From NCBI GenBank assembly GCA_030762175.1, contig CM060831.1, positions 65,760,001 through 65,824,000 of the forward strand: 64,000 nucleotides of DNA. The letters run 5' to 3'. The position numbers were made by a program, and so were the translations under genes. Origin of the DNA: Metallyticus violacea (taxonomy: Eukaryota; Arthropoda; Insecta; Mantodea; Metallyticidae). The notes under the pieces were generated by a model. It was not told where the DNA came from. It searched no databases and saw nothing but the letters and a program-made list of their open reading frames with translations. This document shows, piece by piece, positions 49,711-61,135 of the stretch. Positions within the stretch are counted from its first letter, which is position 1, and each line of letters begins with the position of its first letter.

Positions 49711-49776
49711 GGGTTGGTAGAGCGGAAGAGAAAGCCTAATGGCCTTAGCTCTACCAGAATAAATAAATAAATACAT
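49711..49776 (+). mobile_element. LINE 3' end: hairpin and AATA tail
   Basis: GGTAGAGC (49716) pairs with GCTCTACC (49748), and AAAGCC pairs imperfectly with GGCCTT around a TAAT loop. An (AAAT)n tail follows directly. This type of 3' hairpin before a short A-rich repeat is common for insect non-LTR retrotransposons. The upstream AT-rich sequence (49.32-49.69 kb) has open but undomained frames. Confidence 0.6.
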
Positions 49777-50039
49777 ATGTTGCATTTAACACTAGATATT
49801 CACTAAGATATAAATCACATATTCTGCAATAAAAAACAAAAATAAAAAATAGAAACAGAAATAAAATAAGAAATACCAGAATAACTTTTAAAGTGTTAAA
49901 AATACACATAAACTATAAATAAATCCCATTATGGATGACACACAGTTGGATTTAGTCATTTTTTTCCCCCTACAACCACTTTATCGGTTAACAACCTTTT
50001 TAGACCCAAGTTGCCTCACTTTCATCAAAAATTTATCTG

Positions 50040-50420
50040 ATCTCTCCCCTCCTTCCTGCCTACCAGTAAAGCCCAGCATGATCAGCTCTCTTCGTTCAAT
50101 CCTGTAAAGGAGTGGGTAGATAGATACTTGTCCCTTCATTCTTCCGTACCTTTACATTCAGCCAGAATACGTATCCATGATTCCCCCTCCTCATAGGTGG
50201 GATAAATTCTTCACCCATATTCCTCAACGATCTTAATCATACGTCATGCCCCTAATCTGAGTCACGCGAGTCCCTGTACCGCTCCGTTCCCTATTACCAT
50301 TTTAGCCCCGATTATATTTCCAGCGAAAACATCTCTATGCATTGCGTATAATTGATGCCTATCCATGTTCCTCAAGCGGCTCCTAACCATCCTTCATACG
50401 CTCTTTCTAGTTCAAACAAT
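50040..50420. repeat. Diverged repeat R4, copy 2
   Basis: Matches 45215-45640 in order (AAAGCCCAGCA, TTCATTCTTCC, CATACGTCATGC, CGCGAGTCCCTG). Confidence 0.5.
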
Positions 50421-50869
50421 AAACTTTACATAAAATTAAATTTAAAGTTTAAAACGCACTGCTACAGTGTGTGTACATAATGCCATTACTTTTAAATAAT
50501 TATATTTTACCTTAATACTGAAGCGGTAATTAATAACTTCAATCCCCACCCCTAGATTACCAATGTTTATAATCAATTATCAATATTATACGTGTTATTA
50601 TAATTAATTTGTATAGCTTGCACTGAACATTGTATACATTTTGGTCACTATTTATTTTCTTGTGTATTGAAAAGAGAATTTTATTGCCGGAACTGAAAGA
50701 GAAAGAAACAGTTATATTTATTTTGGGCAAAACACCCAAGGATCTTTATCTGTTGTGTGTTTATTTATGTTGAATAACAAGGGCTTCCGCTTTGCTTTGA
50801 GGGATGATAATAGACTAAAAAAGATCGAAAAGTTTCTTTTACGTGACGGTCAAGAAAAGGTCTTTTGTT

Positions 50870-51770
50870 AGATTAGGGAACGAACCGCGTAATAAAGACC
50901 TCTCCGATGTAACACCGTGTAAGTTGAACAGCACAGCCTAACGGGACATAGTGAGTAAATAGAGTATAAAAAGATTCAAGATCGCATCCGATCAAAGAAC
51001 TCAGGGAGAATAAAAATCTATGATCACATCCAATAGGAAAGTTCGGGAAGATTATTTGTGTATTAGCCAATAGAAAGCTTGTAGAGGAAAAGAAAGTCAA
51101 AATATATTCAAAAGTATTGTAAAAGGTTGTAGATAGCGTCCTGACCGAACAACCATATTGTTAATAAAAGTTAAAGATTTCGAGGTCCTGGGATAATACA
51201 CAGCTAGACGGTACAACAATTTACAGCTAAAAGACACGACGAATAGTATACAAGAACACAGCTAGAATATCGTGATATAACTCACTTAGGTAACAAAATA
51301 ACTAGCGGACAAGTGATAGCGACAGCATAATATAACAAGGAATCTAATATAGCTAGAGAAAATAACAATAAGCGAGTAGCAAGTGAGTAGAGCGTTGTCA
51401 TCAAATTATCAGTTCAGATAATTAATAGTGCAAGATTTGAAGCCAAGTAGTAGCCAGTGTTTGTTATAAGAAAGTTCGATAATTACGCGACAAGGATTAG
51501 AGAACACAATCCTGCAGTTAGACTGTCGGAAAGATATTGCAGTGTTATTGTTAAAGTTAAAAAGTGACGCTAAGGTGAATATGCGCGCTTAGTAGTAAAG
51601 AGAACAAGTGAACAGTATCACTGAATCTCATTTGATGCGTATAGAACAGAACTTGATTAGAATTCGTTCAGTTTTGGTAGCGCAATAGTGGCATAAAGAA
51701 CACTCCAAAAATTCCTTAAGGTGTAAGAGCTACCCGATACAATGAAAAGACATTAAATGGTAAATAAATC
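50870..51770. other. Strand-asymmetric region, unclassified
   Basis: The plus strand is A/G-rich and has stops in all frames. It contains GAGTATAAAAAG near 50959 and AATAAAAG near 51163, which together resemble an LTR promoter and polyadenylation signal. No repeat partner was found in the window, so this is only a weak suggestion of a solo LTR or leader. Confidence 0.25.
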
Positions 51771-52362
51771 GTGGAACATACAATTACACGATTTTATTCA
51801 TCTTCTGCTAGATTTCTCTTCCTTTCCTCTGATACAGCCGTGTCACAAAACTCCAGTATTCTACCACGAGCTAAAACCAAGGTAAAAGCGACACTACCGA
51901 GCGCAGCATCGGAAGAAAAGATTGCCATCAATCCAACACAATCATATTCCATCATCATTCACTTTCCTTCTTCCTCCCATAACACGCCATTTTACATTTC
52001 CATCGAAATACGTTATTCTTTAATACACTGGGGAAAATATCTGTAATACTAAAAATAATAACGTTAAAAAATAAACATAATCATTGATCACAAAAAGAGT
52101 AAACAAAACTTGATCGTCGTCTTATAATCGGTACTGTGTAAGCCTATTGTTGCAACAGATGATTTTGTTGCACTGTTCATGAGGTATTTCACTTGTAGCA
52201 GATCTCCTGACTGAAATTCTTTGGATTACAACATAAATGACTTGTAGAATGAGATAAAACCTGTAATATTAAAAAGGGGTTGGCCATTTTTCATACTTTT
52301 TTCGGAATGGGTTTCTGACGTATTGTAGGTTTATTACTTAATTACAATTACTTTGTCTAATT

Positions 52363-52850
52363 ATCTCAGTCATCCTCTTCTTGGATATCTGAAGTTATCA
52401 AATTATCATAGAACCCTTGGCTTCATTGAGATACATTTCTTTAGGTTCTGCAGGTCTTTGGATTTTTCCTTCGATATTGGCGATATCCCAGTATATAATC
52501 TTTCTGGATATTGACACTCACCAGCATCCAATGCAGGAATATCTTGTACCCCGCTTTTCCTTGTCCAGGTAACAAGAGTCTTAAACCAGAATCCACCATA
52601 CATATCATAATAAGAGATTAGATGAGTATTTGGAGTTCTTTTGTGGATCTTGCAGTAAATGGGAATGTTCCTTTGAATTTGGGCTTTAAAAGGCCACACC
52701 AACCACGAAACATACTCAGTAACTTTAAAGTGAGATCGCTTTTGTCTAGCACCTTTAATAAGACATGCCGGTTTAGAAGGGAGTTCTACCATTGGCTTCT
52801 GATTTATCAGACCCTTATTAACAACCCTAACCCTAACTTTGAAAACGCAT
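52363..52850 (-). pseudogene. Unclassified coding relic, probably mobile-element derived
   Basis: The minus-strand open frame 52406-52792 gives 128 residues with KVTEYVSWLVWPFKAQIQRN, GVQDIPALDAGECQYPERLY and EKSKDLQNLKKC. A one-base frame change near 52420 would extend it with FYDNLITSDIQEEDD and a stop near 52363, so a frameshift probably broke an older, longer frame. I do not recognise the family with certainty. The composition looks protein-coding and no splice context links it to the Rim-like gene. Confidence 0.4.
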
Positions 52851-53448
52851 GCTAGTCAGAATCATGAGTCTCAAGTTTTCTAGGCCTAAACCTTTTGACC
52901 AATGAACAAGAAGAACTCGGGCCCCTTAGATACATGTTTCGTTATTATAGTTGCACGTTATTAATTTTGAAATAATGGACATTCTATCATCCACGTTAAC
53001 GTTTTCTAATCACTTCAGTCGATTACAATGACAAGATGGTCCCAACTCATGACTTTGTGCTAGTAGCTTCCTGTTACATCACTAAACCTCCCCTCGGTTG
53101 TAGACATGTCACCACACGATCTCTCAGTAAGCATCTTCCCCATAATTGACATAAACTCCGAAGTTAAGTATTTTTATATAAACACACTAATTGGATGCTG
53201 CTACAGCTATCCAAAGTTATCAGTTTTGTCTTCAAAGCTGCCATCCGAAGTTGAACTACCATCTCTATTCCGTGAAACGAGGGGGACTCCCATCATTTTT
53301 CTCTAATGGGTGTTTTTAATTAAAAACTTCTGCTAATCTGTGGACCTTCATTATATTTGTATAAACCAAGTGGCCCCCCTATTAGTTCTCAACACAATAG
53401 AATAGATAGCAGCCCTAACTAAAAATTGGCATTTTATAGACCCTCGTC

Positions 53449-53750
53449 GGTCCTGGTGGTGTAGTGGTTACCATACTGGCCTTCTAAACCCAAGATCGCG
53501 GGTTCAAACCCCGCCAGGACGATGGATTTTTTCGGGCGTAAAAATCCTAAGTATGGCTCCTTCGGAAGGGAAGAAAAGCCGTGGGTCCCGTGTCGTACAT
53601 TTACGGCACGAAAAAGAACCTCAAGCCTGAAAGAGAGGCCTCTGAGCAAAATTTGTCGGCCGTTTCACGCCCTGATTTGAATGGGACGCTGATGACCTGA
53701 GCTGTTAAAGAGTGTCCGTAAATAAACCAATCAAAAAAAAAAAAAAAAAA
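53449..53750 (+). mobile_element. SINE1 copy 3 (complete, with target duplication)
   Basis: Full-length copy with the head GGTCCTGGTGGTGTAGTGG, B box GGTTCAAACCC, complete body and an 18-base poly-A. Flanked by AGACCCTCGTCG (53438-53449) and AGACCCTGGTCG (53751-53762), a 12-bp duplication with one mismatch. The best-preserved SINE1 here. Confidence 0.92.
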
Positions 53751-54132
53751 AGACCCTGGTCGTTTTCTCCGCCAACCCTTCAAATGTATTGGAATTATGT
53801 ATACCAATATTTTTATATTCATTTAATTGAATTACTTTAACAAACAATAATTTAGTTTTATTTAACATATTCATAAATTAAAGACGTCAATTTTATCTGG
53901 AACACACTGATATCTACAGTAATTCCAAACAATGCAGAGGAATTAAGTTAACTTTTGAATAGCATGGCGGCAGATCAGAATCTCAGGTAAAAATGAAGTG
54001 AGAATTTGTCCTTTATTGGAGAGAAAGGATCATCGTCGCACATCCTAGCGAACTGTAACAGCACTGAGGTCTTGAGAAAAAAGTTTCTGCCGTTCTCCCT
54101 TTATTGACTCTGTCAGAGGGCTTCTTGACTTG

Positions 54133-54392
54133 ATTTATTTACAGACGCTCTTTAACATCTCAGGTCATCAGCGTCCCATTCAATTCAGGGCGTGAAATGG
54201 CTGACAAATTTTGCTCAGAGGCCTCTTTTTTGAGGCTTGAGGTTCTTTTTCGTGCCACGGGACCCACGGCTTTACTTCCCTTACGAAGAAAGCCATACTT
54301 AGGATTTTTACGCCCGAAAAATTCCATCGGTCCTAGCCGGGTTCTTGGGTTTAGAAGGCAAGTATGGTTACCCCTACACCACCACGACTCAC
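54133..54392 (-). mobile_element. SINE1 copy 4 (reverse, B box deleted)
   Basis: Reverse orientation: 3' end at 54140-54190 (GTCATCAGCGTCCCATTCAA), body to 54330, head to 54390. A short deletion removes part of the anticodon arm and B box, so it could not be transcribed from its own internal promoter. Confidence 0.85.
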
Positions 54393-57300
54393 GTAACAGA
54401 GGACAAGGGGCATGCTGGGCGACAGCTCAGGTCTGAAAAGGCTGAAAACAGGGGAAGGAGGACTAAACTGAATTAAAATAAAAACTTAATTAAAAAGATG
54501 TATGTATAAATGAGAGATTGTGTTTATTTATTCCGCTGACAAGGGGGAAGGGGTTTCACATTCTGGATGTGTATGTGAACGTAATATTGAAGTTATTATT
54601 ACTATCATTATTATTCAAATTTCGTTAAGCACGTATTTATTTATTTAAGTAATGTACTTTTTGTGCATATGAAAGGCACGTACGATCGAATGGACTCGTA
54701 GGAAGTAGTATGCATGTTAATTTGAATTAAATTCACTCATTCAACTAAGTACAAGTCTGACAGTATTAAACATGTTTGAAGTTTAATATTTAGTCTGTAA
54801 ATCGTATTATACTTGATGAAAAGCATCCCTCAACTCATGTTTTTAAAGTTGTGGGTAATTGTTGACAGGAGGGTTGATGAGAAGGGAGAGTTTGCGCTGT
54901 GCATGACAGCCACTGCTGCGCCAAAATTCCGTTTTCATATCGGCGTCACTGATATGAAACACCCTAAAGCATCCGGAACAAATTACCTCCAACCTTAGGC
55001 ACAAGCACGTCATATTAGTTGGCAGCAAGTCAACGTCGGCTGCCTCAGAGAAAATCAGCTTGCACTATCTTGAGTGTCAGTAATTGAGTGAAACCACCGC
55101 TATGTGATTAGATCTCGTTAACGTTGGCAGCATTTTTTCCCTTGTTCTGCCTCTAAATCATGCTATCCATTTTCCGTTGAAACTCCAAACACTTTCTGTT
55201 ATAATTACGAACAGGGTTTTAATGCAAATGCATTTTTCTTCTCTTCTGTCAGAAAGTATGCTCACTTTGTATGTGAATTAATTACTCAATTTCCAAAAAT
55301 TTAAAGAATAATTTATGTTGCATTAAAGCATATTTTGCCTCTTTTGTTAATAAGCATAATATTTCAGTAGTTTGCAAATTTTCTTGTTTTACATGTACAT
55401 TTCATAAATATATATTTTATTTTATGTTACATTCATGTTTGATTTATAAATACAATATTTCCGAGTGATATGCGGAAACTTGGCAGCATTGTGGTAGATC
55501 ACACGCAACACAATCAACAGGTCACGTCACACCGGTGAATCCCAGCCTTATCTGGTCGTAGCCATTCCCTCATGGTATGAAGGTGGTTGTTAAGGAGTTC
55601 TCGGAATTGAGTTCAAGTGTGGTGGTTATCTTACACGTAATATTAAAAGAATTGTTTAGCGTCTCTTGAGGTTTATAAAAATGTAATATACTAACTTACA
55701 CAAACAGATCAAACTATTCAACCGTTAATAGGTTTACAAATTCAAAAGTTTTAAGCCCTGGGGAACGCGGTTACGTGAGCTCTGTACTGGATTCAAAAAT
55801 TAGGAATGTAGTAAATATATTTGATCCAAATCATTTATCAGTTAGAATTGCTCAAGATACATTAAAGAACACAGAAGTAGAAACGAACCTTTCTTACATA
55901 TCTGCACATTTCTCTCATCTTTCGCTATTACTTTTTTGGAAAACGACAGTATTACTATGCCAGTTATTAATGTACTTTATAACCACTGTCTCCAAATTAA
56001 ATTCGGTACCTGGAAGTGTTGGCAATATAGCGATGGAAGAAGTACATAGTTCATGTAGTATTCTATGAGAGTGTGAGATAGAAGAAATTTTAGCAGGAAC
56101 TGGCTAGTGAAATACCACTAAATGAAGATCAAATTGCAGCTTTTTTATACGCACTCCTAAGTTCCTGTGAGATTATAAAAAAAATGCGTTAAAATTTTAT
56201 TTTATATCAATATGATGCCTTAATACTTTTATATGGACATATTTATGTGCATATTTTGGAAGTTTTCAATGCATAAATGCATACATATTAGGGGGATTAT
56301 CAGAATATAAAATTCCTGTCCCTAGATAATGCATTTTACCTCTTTCCCTAACAGCGAGTACTTTAGACGAGGCTTCAAAAGTATCCAGACATTAAATAAA
56401 CATTTAATTTCGATGTGAAGTTTCAATGACCACCTTTGTTTCGAGAGCATATATCAAACATGTGTTTTACATGTATACATGTAAACAATACCAATAATGC
56501 TGTATATAGCCGTCTATCTAGATATGTGCGGTACGGAATATTGTGCTCATGTCGAAGTCTGTCCTGTGAACATTTGTGACCCACAAAGGATATATCTTGT
56601 GAATTCATTATTTCCTCCATCCATCAAAAGGTAAGTACAGTTTTTTTTTAATTATCACATTGCTTATTACGGCAAAGAAAAGACCTAATTATTTTAGTTG
56701 TTTTATAAAGATTTTTCATTTCAGAAATTCCCAGTCTGAAACTATCTTCAGTAAAACCACGAGAGCTGATAAGATTTCGGTAATTTAATTGAAATTAACG
56801 AATGTTTGTCATGGTAACAAGCTTGAGTTCGAAAGCTTCATTAAATTACTTACGAAAAAGTCGGGAAGATAATTGACTTAAGCTTACAGATTGCGCAGTC
56901 CTCCCGAACGGAAAGTGGCGAACCATAGCGAAGAAAGGCAACTGGTTACGGTTGCAAAGTAGTGGAAAGAAACAAACGCAACAGGTAATTTGAGACAGTT
57001 TCGTGATCGAGTCCCGTGGCGATATCTGACGGTAAAGTACCTAACTAACCGAACTAATGAGGACGGTTGAACAATACTACCGCGAGCTTTAAATTGTCAA
57101 ATGCAATCATTTGTTTTTCAGAATAATAAAATGAATAGCGGAAATTAACTGACTGGTTTATTAATAAAAAATCGCTTGGGATGCAGACTGTTTATCACTT
57201 TTTATATCATCCATTGAGACTATCGTTGTTATGAGGGTATTGACCTGTAGGCAAATTAAAAAATTATAATAGAAGCAATTATTGCTATTAGCTGCACAGA

Positions 57301-57539
57301 GGTGTAGCTGTGTGGAAGGAATATCTTGGTGCATTTTCTATTTTATGTACAAATAATAAGAACTCTAGGGACAGGATAAAACAAACGTTGCAATCAAAAG
57401 GAATAAAAGCAGCCCAATTTGGCCATTTTTAAAAGAGGAGAGGAATTGTGATAATGTGGCATAATTTTATATCTGAAGTTAAAAAAAGTATACAAATATC
57501 ATAACAATCTTTAGAAAATAGTCTTAGTGGAAAACATCA

Positions 57540-59230
57540 TGCAGTTGATATCTTCAGGTAAACTAATATTTCTCAGAGAATTCCCCGAGCTTTTCTATTT
57601 AATTAATAAAAATGTATTCTGTGCCGGTTACATAATACCTATACCATCACAAAATCAAAATATACCCAATTCTCTAATTCTTCCTTTCCCATAATCATAA
57701 TCCAGATATGCCTTTGTCTCAATATCTATTCAGATACAAGCTGCAATTAACTACAAAAGCAGCAGAAACTAAATTACAATTGATAGGTGCACAATTCAAG
57801 TTTCATGCCTAAAAAAAGATGTTAGTTTGTCAGTCTTTCTCATTATGGAGAACTGTGAATTTAAGAAGTTTATTAATAATGGTTTGAATTTTTCAAGTGG
57901 AAAAGTATAATCCTCTAGTTTTCTACCAGCAAAGTCTCACAAATATGCAGCAAAAATTATTCCACACTGTATTTGTCTCACAAGAAACTCGTGACTTCAA
58001 AACACAATGATTTATATTTGGCTATTACCACTCATTTTCTAACTGAAAATTATGAGCTAAAATGCCATACTGCTGGACTAATCACCATTGGATGGGTCAC
58101 ATAAAAATAATAATTTTGCTGCAGAGATTAAAAAAAGCCATTATAGACCACTTTATCTAAAAAAAATTTAAAAGTTGTTACTGACAATACTAAAAATATC
58201 AAAACACTCTGAAAAAGATTTTAAATGAAGGCTTTTTAACTATTATTTCATTTAATTTTTCAGGAGGGGCTAAAAATTTTGAATTCATTACATGAAAAAA
58301 TGAAAAATATTGTTGCTCATATCAAATTAATACAACTGCCAACCAAAGAGTGTTAGAGTATCAAAAACAACATTTCTAAAAGGACTTATTCAAGATACAT
58401 CACATTGTGGAACTGTATTTTATGTTCTGTCATTAAGTACAATTGAAAGACACACTAAGAGTAACAATATCATTAAGCAATAATAAATTCCCTAAGGAGG
58501 GATCGAAAACCTGTGCTGAAGTGCACAATGCTGAAACCTTTTGAAGAAATAACCAAAAAGTTTAATGAAAAAATATATATGCTGGGAGCCAGTCTATATA
58601 CAAACACGTGCTTGGTTTAAGTATGTAAAACCAGGTTAAAATTCAATGCTTTGTGCTCTTTGTATTACAAGTTTTAAAAGAACAAATTGCCATAAAATTT
58701 AAGAATGGCAAACATAACAAAATATTAGCACTATGTATTTTCTTAGATACCAGATAGGGAATACCTGGATATTCTAACTCTATCGCTACAAAAGAAACAC
58801 AAAATGCTCAATATTTGTAAAGAAAATCACAAAAACCAATAAAATTGAATCTTCCTTATGGGATGAATTTGACAGAAATATGCAATACTTTCAACCTCAA
58901 CTTAAGTTAAAATTGAAATTATTTTCCATAAATAAGAAAAATGTAATTAATTAGCATATACCATTAGTTATATTTCAGTTTCACAAAGTGGTACATAGAG
59001 AGCAATGAAAGAAGTGTAACAATTCCTACAGATAGGCTTATTACCCAAGGACTGCAGTTCCCTGATGTTATGGTAAAATATTACCACAATTACCCAAATT
59101 TTCAAAAGTGGTGAGAGAGAGATTTAGAATGGTTACCTCCTCAGTTACTTGCAAGCATTTACTTTCAAAAGATTATAATAGTTTATGGGTAAAGTGGTTA
59201 GGGCCAGAACATTTATTGGTTTTGCATTTT
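57540..59230 (+). pseudogene. hAT-family transposase relic
   Basis: Scattered motifs in order on the plus strand. 58012-58066 encodes LYLAITTHFLTENYELKC (hAT pattern of an alternating T-x-H-F-I/L and W-E-L). 58165-58200 encodes KVVTDNTKNIK (V-T-D-N-A-x-N). 58385-58430 encodes LIQDTSHCGTVFYVL (L-I-Q-D-V-x-T-R-W-N-S-T-F-Y-M-L, here with R-W-N lost). A segment near 58535 gives MLKPFEEIT. Stops and frame changes are frequent. Terminal inverted repeats and 8-bp duplications were not identified. It resembles ZBED-type hAT transposases. Confidence 0.65.
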
Positions 59231-59249
59231 ATTAGTACTCCATAAATGA

Positions 59250-59254
59250 ATGAA

Positions 59255-59289
<35 letters not shown>

Positions 59290-59292
59290 ATA
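59250..59292. repeat. (AAAT)n microsatellite
   Basis: About ten AAAT units between the hAT relic and the Penelope-like element. Confidence 0.93.
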
Positions 59293-59515
59293 CTTTCAAA
59301 AGCTGGTACTTTTGTAAATAAGAAATATACAGCAATATTCACACAGCAGTGTGAAATGTCAGGAATTCACATACAGAATTGAAGGTGTATTTATTTAGTT
59401 ACTTTATGTCCATACTTATATTGAATATTTTATTACCACATAATGTAGCCCTTTTTGATAAGAAGATTGATTTTGTATAATGTTATGAAAATCATTATTG
59501 ACCAATATTTATATT

Positions 59516-59528
59516 ATCTACTAACTTA
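59516..59528. repeat. Target-site duplication, left
   Basis: ATCTACTAACTTA, identical to 61123-61135; it brackets the Penelope-like element. Confidence 0.85.
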
Positions 59529-60426
59529 CATTAATGCTTTCAGTTGTTAACACTAACTCCACTTACTTATTTAAAACTTTGGACTAGTTTCGGGAGAGGT
59601 TCCTCCCATCATCGGCTGCTGTTGACTGAGTGCCGTTGTTCGAAACGGGGGATGGACGCCCGTTCGCCCCTGTGGTGGTATCTCGTGGCTCTAATAGAAA
59701 CTTGCTGAGTTCATCCAGCGGCGGAAAATCAAAATTCATTAAGTTGTTCTTATTTTTTAAAATGAAAATTCTCTCCCATGTGGATAGTTCTATTGGTTTG
59801 CGAAGTTGTTTCAATAATTTAATTTCTGGTTTTATTTCATGATTTTTGTTCCAAAAATGAGCTGCTATTGCTGATTTGTCTATCTGTTTCAATCTAATGT
59901 TCCTAAAATGTTCTTTTCTTCGAATTTCTAAATTTCTTTTTGTTTTCCCAATGTAGCTCTGTTCACAATCTGCACATTTAATCTCATATATTCCTGATTT
60001 TTGTTCTGTGGGAATGGTATCTTTCATTGTGCAGTCTACTAAATTTTTTATATTGTATTTGTTCTTTGGGGCTAACATAATTCCATGCTCTTTGAATATC
60101 TTCTTAAATTTGTTGTGGTAAGTTGGGTGGTATGTGAAACTTTTGAATTTATATCTGTCTTGGGTGTTTTTAAGTGTGGAGACTTCCTTAATCGATTTTT
60201 GTCTTTTAGCTTTTTTGATGATTTTTGTTATTGAGTCTGTGTTGAAACCATTAGTTATAGCCGTCTTCATTATATGTTGGTGTTCCATTTTGTACTCGGT
60301 TTCAGTCAATGGGATGTTGATTAGTCTGTGTGCTAAACTGTGAAACACTGCATATTTATGTGGGGTGGGGTTATAGCTGTCATTTTTAATGTAATTTTCT
60401 GTGTGTGTTTGTTTCCTGTGAATTCC
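59529..60426 (-). mobile_element. Penelope-like retroelement, left (reverse) copy
   Basis: The minus-strand frame is open from the junction at 60426 to a stop at 59584. It includes a reverse-transcriptase C-terminal segment (IHRKQTHTENYI, then PTPHKYAVFHSLAHRLINIP), a basic connector and a GIY-YIG endonuclease domain. The domain has GIYEI, the Penelope-type C-x-x-C (CADC), YIGKT and RRKEH. About 290 residues remain, so the RT palm is absent and the copy is 5'-truncated. It ends at the left target duplication and lacks the last ~54 bases present in the right copy. Host of origin and insertion age are unknown, but the frame is intact, suggesting a young insertion. Confidence 0.85.
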
Positions 60427-61122
60427 AAAACACCCAAGACAGATATAAATTCAAAAGTTTCACATACCACCCAACTTACCACAACAAATTTAAGAAGATA
60501 TTCAAAGAGCATGGAATTATGTTAGCCCCAAAGAACAAATACAACATAAAAAATTTAGTAGACTGCACAATGAAAGATACCATTCCCACAGAACAAAAAT
60601 CAGGAATATATGAGATTAAATGTGCAGATTGTGAACAGAGCTACATTGGGAAAACAAAAAGAAATTTAGAAATTCGAAGAAAAGAACATTTTAGGAACAT
60701 TAGATTGAAACAGATAGACAAATCAGCAATAGCAGCTCATTTTTGGAACAAAAATCATGAAATAAAACCAGAAATTAAATTATTGAAACAACTTCGCAAA
60801 CCAATAGAACTATCCACATGGGAGAGAATTTTCATTTTAAAAAATAAGAACAACTTAATGAATTTTGATTTTCCGCCGCTGGATGAACTCAGCAAGTTTC
60901 TATTAGAGCCACGAGATACCACCACAGGGGCGAACGGGCGTCCATCCCCCGTTTCGAACAACGGCACTCAGTCAACAGCAGCCGATGATGGGAGGAACCT
61001 CTCCCGAAACTAGTCCAAAGTTTTAAATAAGTAAGTGGAGTTAGTGTTAACAACTGAAAGCATTAATGTAACATATATTACCACTCCATTGTCTACAGCT
61101 TCGTAAGTACAATTTTTACTTA
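60427..61122 (+). mobile_element. Penelope-like retroelement, right (forward) copy
   Basis: Exact inverted copy of the left element over 645 bp (60427-61071 versus 59526-60170). The open frame 60405-61013 encodes the connector and the same GIY-YIG domain, identical in sequence. It is more strongly 5'-truncated: no reverse-transcriptase segment. It carries a unique 3' tail (61072-61122) before the right target duplication. The two copies face away from each other, joined head to head at 60426/60427. Confidence 0.85.
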
Positions 61123-61135
61123 ATCTACTAACTTA
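61123..61135. repeat. Target-site duplication, right
   Basis: ATCTACTAACTTA, identical to 59516-59528. Confidence 0.85.

Noticed and set aside
55775..56068. 97-codon plus frame as a gene
   Set aside because: No recognisable domain, codon pattern is AT-driven, and no promoter or splice context; left unannotated.
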